DNA of 7,817 nucleotides from an uncultured Clostridia bacterium (GCA_947175655.1 CAMWNQ010000079.1:1-7817), one strand, 5' to 3'; shown: positions 1 through 6,685, counted from the stretch's first letter. Notes: generated by a model not told the origin, from the sequence alone. Program-made: numbers and translations.

Positions 1-47
1 AAATATACAAGGTCAAAAATTTTTTTCGGAAAAAATTGGATTAGGTC

Positions 48-76
48 TTGAAAAAATGAAAAAAATAGTGTAGAAT
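48..76 (+). promoter_or_regulatory. Probable sigma-A promoter (P1) of the pgk operon
   Basis: TTGAAA at 48-53 and TAGAAT at 71-76 are separated by 17 bases, which is the ideal spacing for a housekeeping promoter. Upstream at 15-37 lies an A/T-rich run (five A, seven T, then CGG and six A). It could act as an UP-element-like sequence; it also forms an 8-bp all-A/T inverted repeat around TCGG. Transcription would begin near position 83 and give a leader of about 65 bases before pgk. No upstream gene is visible, so it cannot be told whether transcription also enters from outside the window, for example from a gap gene. Confidence 0.6.
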
Positions 77-89
77 AAAATTTGTAGGA

Positions 90-118
90 TTGACAGCTTA
101 TGTCAGTCAACTTATTTT
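90..118 (+). promoter_or_regulatory. Possible second pgk promoter (P2) overlapping a small palindrome
   Basis: A perfect -35 hexamer TTGACA at 90-95 is followed 17 bases later by TATTTT at 113-118, a poor -10. The -35 lies in the palindrome TGACA-GCTTA-TGTCA (91-105). An overlapping alternative pairing, TTGAC (90-94) with GTCAA (106-110), is also possible. The repeat could be an operator masking P2 or a leader hairpin in transcripts from P1. If P2 is real, transcription starts near 125, just ahead of the pgk ribosome binding site AAAGGA (132-137). Confidence 0.35.
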
Positions 119-147
119 ATATAATTAAATGAAAGGATGTCATAAAA

Positions 148-1371
148 ATGGCAGGTTTAAACAAAGTTACTGTAGAAGATATTAATGTTAAAGGCAAAAA
201 AGTTCTTGTAAGATGTGATTTTAATGTTCCTCTTAAAGAAGGCGTTATCACTAACGACAACAGAATTCAGGCAGCTCTTCCAACAATTAAGAAGCTTATT
301 GCTGACGGCGGAAAAGTAGTTCTTTGTTCACATCTCGGCAAGCCTAAGAATGGTCCAGAAGAAAAATTCTCACTTGCTCCTGTTGCTGCAAGACTTGCTG
401 AAGTTCTTGCTCCTGCAAAGGTTACTTTTGCAAATGATGATACTGTAGTAGGCGAAAATGCTAAGAAAGCAGTTGCTGAAATGGCTGAAGGTGAAGTAGT
501 TCTTCTCCAGAATACAAGATTCAGAGGTGCTGAAGAAACAAAGAACGGTGAAGATTTTTCAAAGGAACTCGCTGAACTTGTTGACAATGAAGTTTTTGTT
601 ATGGATGCTTTCGGTTCTGCACACAGAGCTCACGCTTCAACAGCAGGTGTTACTAAGTTTGTAAAAGAAACAGCTGTTGGATATCTTATGCAGAAGGAAA
701 TCCAGTATCTTGGAAATGCTGTAGAAGTTCCTGAAAGACCTTTTGTTGCAATTCTTGGTGGTGCTAAGGTAGCAGATAAGCTCAATGTTATCTCAAATCT
801 TCTTGAAAAGTGTGATACTCTTATTATCGGTGGTGGTATGGCTTATACATTCCTTAAAGCTAAGGGTTATGAAGTAGGTACATCACTTGTTGACAATGAA
901 AAGATTGACTACTGCAAGGAAATGATGGCAAAGGCTGAATCACTCGGAAAGAAGCTTCTTCTTCCAGTAGATACTACAATTGCAGCTGAATTCCCAAATC
1001 CTATAGATGCTGAAATTACAGTTGAAAATGTTGATTCTGATAAGATTCCTGCTGACAAGATGGGTCTTGATATCGGCGTTAAGACTCAGGAAATGTTTGC
1101 AGAAGCAGTAAAGTCAGCTAAAACAGTAGTATGGAATGGTCCTATGGGCGTATTTGAAAATCCAGTACTTGCAAAGGGTACTATTGCAGTAGCTAAGTCA
1201 CTTGCTGAAACAGATGCTACTACTATCATTGGTGGCGGTGACTCAGCAGCAGCAGTTATTCAGCTTGGTTTCTCAGATAAGATGAGCCATATTTCAACAG
1301 GTGGCGGTGCATCACTTGAATATCTTGAAGGCAAGGTACTTCCAGGTGTTGCAGTTATCGCTGAAAAGTAA
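148..1371 (+). CDS. pgk: Phosphoglycerate kinase
   Basis: Catalyses reversible phosphate transfer from 1,3-bisphosphoglycerate to ADP, giving 3-phosphoglycerate and ATP, the first ATP-yielding step of glycolysis, in the cytoplasm. The 407-residue length fits the bacterial family (about 390-415). N-domain substrate motifs are visible: VRCDFNVPL (21-29, Asp24 and Asn26), Arg39, SHLGKPK (61-67, with Lys in place of the commoner Arg of SHLGRP), NTRF (122-125) and DAFGSAHRAHAS (153-164). C-domain nucleotide motifs follow: GGAKV (204-208), GGGMAYTF (228-235), WNGPMGVFE (329-337) and the helix-capping GGGDS (362-366). ATG 148 is preceded by AAAGGA 10 bases upstream. Codon use is strongly biased (CTT, GCT, AAG, GAA), as expected of a highly expressed gene. 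It is the first gene of a pgk-tpiA-gpmI operon; gap is often just upstream in related genomes but would lie outside the window. Confidence 0.98.
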   Translation: MAGLNKVTVEDINVKGKKVLVRCDFNVPLKEGVITNDNRIQAALPTIKKLIADGGKVVLCSHLGKPKNGPEEKFSLAPVAARLAEVLAPAKVTFANDDTVVGENAKKAVAEMAEGEVVLLQNTRFRGAEETKNGEDFSKELAELVDNEVFVMDAFGSAHRAHASTAGVTKFVKETAVGYLMQKEIQYLGNAVEVPERPFVAILGGAKVADKLNVISNLLEKCDTLIIGGGMAYTFLKAKGYEVGTSLVDNEKIDYCKEMMAKAESLGKKLLLPVDTTIAAEFPNPIDAEITVENVDSDKIPADKMGLDIGVKTQEMFAEAVKSAKTVVWNGPMGVFENPVLAKGTIAVAKSLAETDATTIIGGGDSAAAVIQLGFSDKMSHISTGGGASLEYLEGKVLPGVAVIAEK

Positions 1372-1404
1372 TTTTTAAATAATTCAGTATTTTTAGATTT
1401 AAAT

Positions 1405-1430
1405 GGAGAACAGATTAATTTCTGTTCTCC
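1405..1430 (+). other. Intergenic RNA hairpin after pgk, no T-tract
   Basis: A perfect 10-bp stem (GGAGAACAGA at 1405-1414 pairing with TCTGTTCTCC at 1421-1430) closes a 6-base loop TTAATT. It starts 33 bases after the pgk stop. The following bases (TGTATGCTGTAAG) have no U-run, so it is not a standard Rho-independent terminator. A role as a 3'-end stabiliser or processing site that separates pgk mRNA abundance from the downstream genes is inferred from position and structure only. Confidence 0.6.
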
Positions 1431-1466
1431 TGTATGCTGTAAGTGTTATAATTGAGGTGGGCTGTA

Positions 1467-1706
1467 ATGGATAAAATAGAAAAATTCGCTGAAAACCACG
1501 AAAAAAGTACAATTTTATATATAGTTGTTGCTTTTTATTTCGGATTGATGTTAGGAGCTTTGATGTCAGTTGCAAAAAACGGTATATCTGTATTCAGTCA
1601 CAATAAAATAATGGATAATGGCAGAAGTAATACAATAATGGACAACGGCAGAAGTAATACAGCATTTTCATCTACAAACCGTTTTCCAAAATATTTAAAA
1701 AAATAA
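1467..1706 (+). CDS. Small single-span membrane protein with tandem nonapeptide repeat
   Basis: A 79-residue protein I do not recognise. ATG 1467 is preferred over the in-frame TTG at 1452 because GAGGTGG (1454-1460) sits 6 bases before it. A charged N-terminus of about 17 residues (MDKIEKFAENHEK) is followed by one hydrophobic segment at about residues 19-42, rich in small residues (FYFGLMLGALMS), consistent with a membrane anchor. The C-terminal part is polar and holds two adjacent copies of IMDNGRSNT (residues 48-65), ending in a basic tail. Which side of the membrane each end faces cannot be decided. It sits between pgk and tpiA, ending 19 bases before tpiA, so it is very likely cotranscribed. 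ATA and AAA codons are more frequent here than in pgk, suggesting lower expression or different selection. It could be a lineage-specific envelope protein. Confidence 0.72.
   Translation: MDKIEKFAENHEKSTILYIVVAFYFGLMLGALMSVAKNGISVFSHNKIMDNGRSNTIMDNGRSNTAFSSTNRFPKYLKK
1608..1661 (+). repeat. 27-bp in-frame tandem duplication (two copies)
   Basis: Copies at 1608-1634 and 1635-1661 match at 25 of 27 bases. The two differences (GAT/GAC and AAT/AAC) are synonymous, so both copies encode IMDNGRSNT. The 27-bp unit preserves the reading frame. Two silent third-position changes without amino acid change indicate that the duplication is not brand new, or that selection keeps the peptide. Confidence 0.9.
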
Positions 1707-1725
1707 TAAAAAGGGGTAATTAAAA

Positions 1726-2502
1726 ATGAATAAATCAACCAGAAAAGCAATTATTGCAGGTAACTGGAAAATGAATAATACAAGACCTGAGGCTAAGGAA
1801 CTTCTCCAAGCAATAAAGCCTCTCGTTGCAAATGCAGAAAATAATGTTGAAGTTATCGCTTGTGTACCTTTCACAAACCTTGAAACAGCTGTAAACGTTA
1901 CAGCAGGTTCAAATGTAAAGATTGGTGCTGAAAATGTTCACTTCAAGAAGAACGGTGCATATACAGGTGAAATCTCAGCTGATATGCTTACTGAACTTGG
2001 TGTTGAATATGTAGTAGTTGGTCACAGCGAAAGAAGACAGTATTTCGGTGAAACTGATGAAACAGTAAACCTCAGAACTCTTGCAGCTCTTGAAGCAGGT
2101 CTCAAGCCTATTGTATGTGTTGGTGAAACTCTTGAACAAAGAGAACTCGGCATTACTGAAGAAGTTATCGCTATGCAGACAAAAATCGCTCTCAAGAATA
2201 CTTGTGAAAAGTGCATAAAGAATGTTGTTATAGCTTATGAACCAGTATGGGCTATTGGTACAGGCAAGGTTGCAACTCCTGAACAGGCTGAAGATGTATG
2301 TGCATTTATCCGTAAGACTGTTGAAGGTCTCTTTAATAAGGAAATTGCTGATGGTATGACAATCCAGTACGGCGGTTCAATGAATGCTAAGAACTGTGCT
2401 GAACTTCTTGCAAAGCCAAATATAGATGGTGGTCTTATCGGTGGTGCATCACTTAAGGCTGAAGATTTCAATACAATAGTACAGGCTGCTGTTGAAGGTT
2501 AA
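1726..2502 (+). CDS. tpiA: Triosephosphate isomerase
   Basis: Interconverts dihydroxyacetone phosphate and glyceraldehyde 3-phosphate in the cytoplasm as a (beta/alpha)8-barrel, usually a dimer. The 258 residues fit the family (about 245-260). All catalytic elements are visible: GNWKMN (12-17, with Asn13 and electrophilic Lys15), the catalytic His100 in VVGHSERR (97-104), the catalytic base Glu172 in YEPVWAIGTG (171-180) leading into flexible loop 6, and phosphate-binding YGGS (215-218) and GGASL (239-243). ATG 1726 has AAGGGG (1711-1716) 9 bases upstream. Codon use is strongly biased as in pgk. The next start codon lies 7 bases after the stop, and the GAAGG that probably serves as its ribosome binding site is inside the last tpiA codons, so the two genes are translationally linked. 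Confidence 0.98.
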   Translation: MNKSTRKAIIAGNWKMNNTRPEAKELLQAIKPLVANAENNVEVIACVPFTNLETAVNVTAGSNVKIGAENVHFKKNGAYTGEISADMLTELGVEYVVVGHSERRQYFGETDETVNLRTLAALEAGLKPIVCVGETLEQRELGITEEVIAMQTKIALKNTCEKCIKNVVIAYEPVWAIGTGKVATPEQAEDVCAFIRKTVEGLFNKEIADGMTIQYGGSMNAKNCAELLAKPNIDGGLIGGASLKAEDFNTIVQAAVEG

Positions 2503-2509
2503 TTTAATA

Positions 2510-2974
2510 ATGTACTTTAAAAAAACTTGTACCATTCTGTTGACCGTAATTGCATTAAGTTCCTTATTTATATCAACGAGCTGTGCTGACAGTAAAAATA
2601 TAGATAATACAGATTCAGGCATTACCGTTGGAATGCCTGAACCGGATAAAATAGTACCTACAAAAGATGAACTTATAAAAAATCTTAATGATAATGGTTA
2701 TTCAGTCAAAACTTTTGATAAAATACTTGATACAGATATTTCTGGTGAGAGAGTATACGCTGAAAAAGGAAAGAAATATATTGATATATGCTATGGACTC
2801 AGTAATTCCGATGCGGAAACGCTGTTCAAAAGATATGAGGAATATAAATCAGGCGATTACTATATTATTGCTCAGAACGGAAATTATGTTTATGCAGTAA
2901 GTGATAAGAAGACCTTTAAAATAAGCGGATTTGAAAGCACAGATAATGTAGGTCAACAGTACATACATGAATAA
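2510..2974 (+). CDS. Putative secreted lipoprotein, unknown function
   Basis: A 154-residue protein I cannot assign to a family. ATG 2510 is chosen over the in-frame TTG at 2492: the peptide from the ATG begins MYFKKTCTILL, a short basic n-region, and GAAGG (2494-2498) lies 11 bases upstream. A hydrophobic core (about residues 8-21) ends in STSC, placing a candidate lipidated cysteine at residue 25. The -3 position is Ser rather than the usual Leu/Val/Ile, so the lipobox is weak and plain signal-peptide secretion remains possible. The mature part is hydrophilic and acidic near its start (about residues 26-50, serving as a linker), then has a mixed alpha/beta-like segment rich in Tyr and Lys (YIDICYGLSNSDAETLFKRY). 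The gene lies between tpiA (7-base gap) and gpmI (21-base gap), so it is almost certainly in the glycolysis operon. Codon use is more AT-rich than in its neighbours. Confidence 0.72.
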   Translation: MYFKKTCTILLTVIALSSLFISTSCADSKNIDNTDSGITVGMPEPDKIVPTKDELIKNLNDNGYSVKTFDKILDTDISGERVYAEKGKKYIDICYGLSNSDAETLFKRYEEYKSGDYYIIAQNGNYVYAVSDKKTFKISGFESTDNVGQQYIHE

Positions 2975-2995
2975 AAATTATTTAGGAGGTTATTT

Positions 2996-4519
2996 ATGTC
3001 AAAGAAACCCGTAGCACTTATTATTATGGACGGTTTCGGTTATAATCCAAGCGATTATGGAAACGCTATAAAGGCTGCAAACACTCCGAATCTTGACAAG
3101 TATATGACAAATCCAAAACATAATACTATAATCGGAGCAAGCGGTCTTGATGTCGGACTTCCTGACGGACAGATGGGCAATTCAGAAGTAGGACATACAA
3201 ATATCGGTGCCGGAAGAATCGTATACCAGATGCTTGTAAAGATTTCAAAGTCTATAAAGGATGGCGATTTCTTTGAAAACAAGGCCCTTTGTGACGCTGT
3301 TAAAAATTGCAAGGAAAACGATTCATCACTTCACCTTATGGGACTTCTTTCACCGGGAGGAGTTCACAGTCATATGGAACATCTCTATGGACTTCTTGAA
3401 ATGGCTAAGAAAAACGGTCTTGAAAAGGTTTATGTCCACGCATTCCTTGATGGTCGTGATGTTCCACCGTCATCAGCTGCTGAATTTATGGAAGAAGCAG
3501 TAAGTGAAATGAATAAAATCGGTGTAGGTTCAGTTGCAACTATTTCAGGACGTTTTTATGCTATGGACAGAGACAATGCTTGGGACAGAGTTGAAAAAGC
3601 TTATAATGCTCTTGTTTTCGGCGAAGGTGTTCAGGAGACTGATCCTGTTCAGGCTATAAAGAATTCATATGCAAATGAAGTTACTGACGAATTTATGCTT
3701 CCTACTGTTGTAAATAAGAATGGTATGATTAAAGAAAATGACAGCGTTATATTCTTTAATTTCCGTCCTGACCGTGCAAGACAGATTACAAGAGCGTTTG
3801 TTGACCCTGAATTCAAGGGATTTGAACGTAAAAACGGATGTTTTGCATTGAACTTTGTTTGTATGGCACAATATGATGCCTCAATGCCTAATGTATCAGT
3901 AGCATTCCCTCCGGAACAACTTACAATGACACTTGGTGAATATCTTTCAAAACTTGGAAAAACTCAGCTCCGTATTGCAGAAACTCAGAAATATGCACAT
4001 GTTACTTTCTTCTTCAACGGCGGAGAGGAAAAACAGTTTGAAGGTGAAGACAGAATACTTATCAAGTCACCTGATGTTGAAACATTTGATATGAAACCTG
4101 AAATGAGTGCATATGAAGTAACAGATGCAGTAGTTGAGGCTATCAATTCTGATAAGTATGATGTAATAATCCTCAATTATGCTAACTGTGATATGGTAGG
4201 ACATACCGGTATATTTGATGCTGCAAAATCAGCAGTTGAAGCAGTTGATGAATGTGTCGGAAGAATGGTTGATGCTATACTCTCTAAGGGTGGTGCGGCT
4301 CTTATAACAGCTGACCACGGAAATGCTGATAAGATGTATGAACCTGATGGCAGTGCATTTACAGCACATACAACAAATCCAGTACCATTTATAGTTGTTG
4401 GTGAAGAAAATTGCGAACTTCGTGAAGGCGGAGTGCTTGCTGATATTGCACCTACTATACTTCAGCTTCTTGAAGTACCAAAACCTGCTGAAATGACAGG
4501 TAAATCACTTATAAAGTAA
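2996..4519 (+). CDS. gpmI: 2,3-bisphosphoglycerate-independent phosphoglycerate mutase
   Basis: Converts 3-phosphoglycerate to 2-phosphoglycerate through a phosphoserine enzyme intermediate, using two Mn ions, in the cytoplasm. The 507 residues match the usual 505-515. Visible motifs include the N-terminal metal ligand Asp12 in IIMDGFGY (9-16), the nucleophilic Ser63 in GQMGNSEVGH (58-67), GGVHSH (121-126, His124), DGRDVPP (152-158), SGRFYAMDRD (184-193), the substrate-binding RPDR (257-260) and QKYAHVTFFFNGG (331-343, Lys332). They continue with the metal ligands Asp399 and His403 in NCDMVGHTG (397-405), Asp440-His441 in TADHGNAD (438-445), and His458 in AHTTNPVPF (457-465). ATG 2996 follows AGGAGGT (2984-2990) at 5 bases, a very strong site. 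It is the last gene of the pgk-tpiA-gpmI operon; no enolase gene follows. Confidence 0.98.
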   Translation: MSKKPVALIIMDGFGYNPSDYGNAIKAANTPNLDKYMTNPKHNTIIGASGLDVGLPDGQMGNSEVGHTNIGAGRIVYQMLVKISKSIKDGDFFENKALCDAVKNCKENDSSLHLMGLLSPGGVHSHMEHLYGLLEMAKKNGLEKVYVHAFLDGRDVPPSSAAEFMEEAVSEMNKIGVGSVATISGRFYAMDRDNAWDRVEKAYNALVFGEGVQETDPVQAIKNSYANEVTDEFMLPTVVNKNGMIKENDSVIFFNFRPDRARQITRAFVDPEFKGFERKNGCFALNFVCMAQYDASMPNVSVAFPPEQLTMTLGEYLSKLGKTQLRIAETQKYAHVTFFFNGGEEKQFEGEDRILIKSPDVETFDMKPEMSAYEVTDAVVEAINSDKYDVIILNYANCDMVGHTGIFDAAKSAVEAVDECVGRMVDAILSKGGAALITADHGNADKMYEPDGSAFTAHTTNPVPFIVVGEENCELREGGVLADIAPTILQLLEVPKPAEMTGKSLIK

Positions 4520-4531
4520 TTAAATTGAATC

Positions 4532-4571
4532 TCTGAATATCCGGCAGATAATGTCGGATTTCAGATAATTT
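4532..4571 (+). terminator. Imperfect hairpin after gpmI, possible weak terminator
   Basis: TCTGAATATCCGGCA (4532-4546) pairs with TGTCGGATTTCAGA (4552-4565) around the loop GATAA, with one bulged base and one G-U pair. The hairpin starts 13 bases after the gpmI stop. The following TAATTTTA is only a weak U-run, so termination is probably partial. The hairpin overlaps a possible promoter for the next gene (TTGAAT 4525-4530, 16-base gap, GATAAT 4547-4552), which may explain its incomplete terminator shape. Confidence 0.42.
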
Positions 4572-4607
4572 TATGATAAAGATATTATATAATGGAGGTT
4601 TTTTAAT

Positions 4608-5156
4608 ATGAAGAAATTTGTTTGTAGCGTATGCGGTTATGTTTATGAAGGTGAAAATGCTCCGGAAGCATGTCCAGTTTGTAAAGCACCAGCTGAAAAG
4701 TTTACTGAACAGAAAGCGGATGAACTCTCTTGGGCAGCTGAACATGTTGTAGGGGTTGCAAAGGGTGTTAGCGAAGATATTCTTAATGACCTCAGAGCTA
4801 ATTTTGAAGGTGAATGTTCAGAAGTAGGAATGTATCTTGCTATGGCAAGAGTAGCTTACAGAGAAGGCTATCCTGAAATTGGTTCTTACTGGGAAAAGGC
4901 AGCTTTTGAAGAAGCTGACCACGCTGCTAAGTTTGCAGAACTCCTCGGAGAAGTTGTTACAGACAGCACAAAGAAAAATCTCGAAATGCGTGTTGCTGCT
5001 GAAAACGGTGCAACAGCAGGTAAATTTGACCTTGCTAAACGTGCAAAGGCAGCTAATCTTGATGCTATTCATGACACTGTACACGAAATGGCAAGAGATG
5101 AAGCAAGACACGGAAAGGCTTTTGCCGGACTTCTTAAAAGATACTTTGGTGAATAA
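4608..5156 (+). CDS. rbr: Reverse rubrerythrin (NADH peroxidase/oxidase-type)
   Basis: A non-haem iron protein that detoxifies hydrogen peroxide, and often oxygen, in the cytoplasm of anaerobes, taking electrons through a rubredoxin-type centre. The 182 residues have reversed domain order. An N-terminal rubredoxin-like FeS4 knuckle comes first (CSVCGY at 6-11 and CPVCKAP at 22-28, Cys 6/9/22/25). A ferritin-like diiron four-helix domain (about 50-180) follows. Likely iron ligands are Glu67 or Glu69 in FEGECSEV, EEADH (101-105, Glu102 and His105), Glu132, and HEMARDEARH (159-168, Glu160, Glu165, His168). Classical rubrerythrin has the rubredoxin domain C-terminal; this arrangement matches the reverse rubrerythrins described in Clostridium. 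ATG 4608 has GGAGG (4594-4598) 9 bases upstream. It is monocistronic or read through from gpmI, and closed by a strong terminator. PerR-type control is common for such genes, but I see no convincing PerR box. Confidence 0.93.
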   Translation: MKKFVCSVCGYVYEGENAPEACPVCKAPAEKFTEQKADELSWAAEHVVGVAKGVSEDILNDLRANFEGECSEVGMYLAMARVAYREGYPEIGSYWEKAAFEEADHAAKFAELLGEVVTDSTKKNLEMRVAAENGATAGKFDLAKRAKAANLDAIHDTVHEMARDEARHGKAFAGLLKRYFGE

Positions 5157-5174
5157 TTAATAATAAACCAAAAT

Positions 5175-5211
5175 GCACCTGCTGATTTTTAATCGGCAGG
5201 TGTTATTTTTT
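5175..5211 (+). terminator. Rho-independent terminator after rubrerythrin
   Basis: CACCTGCTGATT (5176-5187) pairs with AATCGGCAGGTG (5191-5202), a 12-bp stem with one G-U pair and a tight loop TTT, followed directly by TTATTTTTT (5203-5211). The GC-rich stem base and the U-run make a textbook terminator. It leaves only 24 bases before the MATE start codon, so a promoter for that gene would have to overlap this structure or lie in the rubrerythrin end. None is obvious. Confidence 0.9.
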
Positions 5212-5235
5212 AGCTTTTAGAGGTGATTATAAATT

Positions 5236-6558
5236 ATGAAAAAAGATTTAACGTCAGGCAATATTACAAAATCACTGATTTCTTTTGCTCTTCCTATGAT
5301 TGCCGGAAATCTTCTTCAGCAGGCATATAATATCGCTGATACTCTTATTGTTGGTCGTTTTTTGGGAGAAGACGCTCTTGCATCAGTTGGAAGTACATAT
5401 ACTCTTACTACTTTTATTTATTCAATAATTATCGGTTTATGTATGGGGAGTGGTTCGCTTGTTTCATATTACTATGGAAATAAAAATAAGGAACTTTTGA
5501 AAACAAGTATCAGTATGTCATTTGCTATAATATTTATAGTTTCTGTTATTATGGAGATACTGACTCTTTTTACAATATCAGGAATTTTAAAACTTATTAA
5601 AACTCCTTCTGAAATCACAGATATGACATCAGATTATGTCCGGATTATTCTTTCAGGAATAATATTTATATTTCTGTATAATTTTTAAGCATATATGCTC
5701 AGAGCATTTGGAAATTCTATTACTCCTCTTATTTTTCTTGCGATTGCTTCTGTTCTAAATATAATACTTGATATAGTTTTTGTAATGTTTCTGAATTATG
5801 GAGTAAAGGGTGCAGGATATGCGACAGTTATTTCCCAGATATTTTCTGGAGCAGGTCTTGCCATATATTCGTTATTAAGAGAAAAGAATCTCAGATTAAA
5901 ATTTTCTGATATAAAATTCAATAAAAAAGATTTTTTTGAAGTGGTTAGAATGTCGTCATCAGCATCAATACAGCAGTCTGTAATGAATTTTGGAATACTT
6001 ATGATACAGGGACTTGTAAACAGTTTTGGTACAACAGTAATGGCAGGTTTTACAGTTGCAGTAAAAATAGATGCGCTTGCATATATGCCAGCACAAGAGT
6101 TTGGAAATGCCTTTTCTTTGTTCGTTTCACAAAATCACGGAGCAAAAAAATCTGATAGAATAAAAGAATGTATAAAGAAATCATTCATAATATCTGCAAT
6201 ATTTTGTATACTGGTATCTTTAGTAGTAATTATATTTTCAGAACAGCTTATGCAGTTTTTTGTCAGCAAAGATGAAACGGATATTATAATAACGGGTGTA
6301 AAATACCTTGTAACAGAGGGTTCTTTTTATGTCGGAATAGGATTATTGTTTCTATTTTACGGATATTATCGTGGAATAAACAAGCCTGAAATATCACTTA
6401 TACTTACTGTCATATCTTTAGGTACAAGAGTTGTACTTGCATATATTATTTCGGGATTTGATATGATAGGAGCATCCGGAATATGGATTTCTATACCTGT
6501 TGGATGGATTCTTGCTGATATTGCAGGGTTTATATATATGAAGAGAAATATCAAATAA
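5236..6558 (+). pseudogene. MATE-family efflux transporter gene interrupted by an in-frame TAA
   Basis: Encodes a multidrug and toxic compound extrusion (MatE) antiporter, exporting cationic drugs in exchange for Na+ or H+ across the cytoplasmic membrane; the substrate cannot be told. With the stop ignored, the frame is 440 codons, the usual size for 12 membrane segments. The N-terminal part (codons 1-150) carries LISFALPMIAGNLLQQAYNI and IVGRFLGEDALASVGS, typical of the family start. The C-terminal part (from 5689) begins AYMLRAFGNSITPLIF, the family's conserved loop after helix 4, and ends with its second six-helix half. TAA at 5686-5688 falls where relatives have a residue between NF and A; the frame is unchanged on both sides, so this is a nonsense substitution, not an indel. 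ATG 5695 could restart translation but has no ribosome binding site. AGGTGAT (5221-5227) precedes ATG 5236. No other decay is visible. Alternatives are sequence error or stop readthrough. Confidence 0.88.
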
Positions 6559-6567
6559 CAATTTTTT

Positions 6568-6611
6568 AATCAGTAATTGATGATTTTTTAATTGTCAATT
6601 ACTGATTTTTT
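6568..6611 (+). terminator. Rho-independent terminator after the MATE gene
   Basis: A perfect 13-bp stem, AATCAGTAATTGA (6568-6580) with TCAATTACTGATT (6595-6607), encloses a 14-base loop and runs into a T-tract (6606-6611). The stem is A/T-rich, so it is weaker than the rubrerythrin terminator, but the position 10 bases after the MATE stop and the U-run support termination. It isolates the promoter and operators downstream. Confidence 0.78.
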
Positions 6612-6641
6612 GTAAAACTTTACAAATGTCAAGAAATAGTA

Positions 6642-6671
6642 TTGACAACTATTCTTGTCATCTGTTATACT
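6642..6671 (+). promoter_or_regulatory. Strong extended -10 promoter for the membrane protein/HTH operon
   Basis: A consensus -35 TTGACA (6642-6647) and TATACT (6666-6671) are 18 bases apart, and TG at 6663-6664 gives the extended -10 pattern TGnTATACT. Transcription should start near 6678. This is the best promoter in the window. It lies between two copies of an 18-bp inverted repeat, one overlapping the -35 and spacer and one just downstream of the start site, the standard layout for a repressed promoter. It also shows that the open frame extending upstream to TTG 6655 cannot be translated from there. Confidence 0.85.
6643..6660 (+). promoter_or_regulatory. Operator copy 1 (TGACAA-N6-TTGTCA)
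   Basis: TGACAACTATTCTTGTCA, an inverted repeat with 6-bp perfect arms, overlaps the last five bases of the -35 hexamer and most of the spacer. It matches copy 2 at 15 of 18 positions, differing only in the central TTC versus AAG. A bound dimeric repressor here would block RNA polymerase. The likely binder is the CylR2-like HTH protein encoded at 7416-7631 (inference). Confidence 0.75.
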
Positions 6672-6685
6672 ATCATTGCCGGTGA

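Noticed and set aside
91..105. Possible same operator family as the twin repeats at 6643-6703 because of the shared TGACA/TGTCA arms
   Set aside because: The arm spacing differs (5 bases versus 8 between the TGACA and TGTCA cores), so the same dimer would not be expected to bind both.
267..587. Reverse-strand open frame of 106 codons inside pgk
   Set aside because: Antisense shadow of a conserved, codon-biased gene; Ser/Phe-rich product with no motif and no ribosome binding site. The same applies to reverse frames at 2235-2471, 3055-3312 and 4818-5111.
1447..1452. Perfect TATAAT with TG at 1444-1445, looking like an extended -10 promoter for the small membrane protein
   Set aside because: Transcription would start near 1459, cutting into the ribosome binding site GAGGTGG (1454-1460), and no good -35 lies at the right distance. 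Chance A/T match is more likely.
2492..2509. TTG start for the lipoprotein overlapping the end of tpiA
   Set aside because: No ribosome binding site is placed for it, and ATG 2510 gives a more typical signal peptide.
4584..4593. Palindrome ATTATATAAT containing TATAAT just before the rubrerythrin ribosome binding site, considered as a -10 or PerR-type box
   Set aside because: A start from it would remove the GGAGG site, and it does not fit the TTATAAT-N-ATTATAA PerR pattern; short A/T palindromes are common here.
5688..5699. 12-bp palindrome AGCATATATGCT directly after the MATE stop, considered as an insertion scar or recombination site
   Set aside because: The family sequence continues without lost or extra codons across it, so nothing was inserted; it encodes the normal AYML residues.
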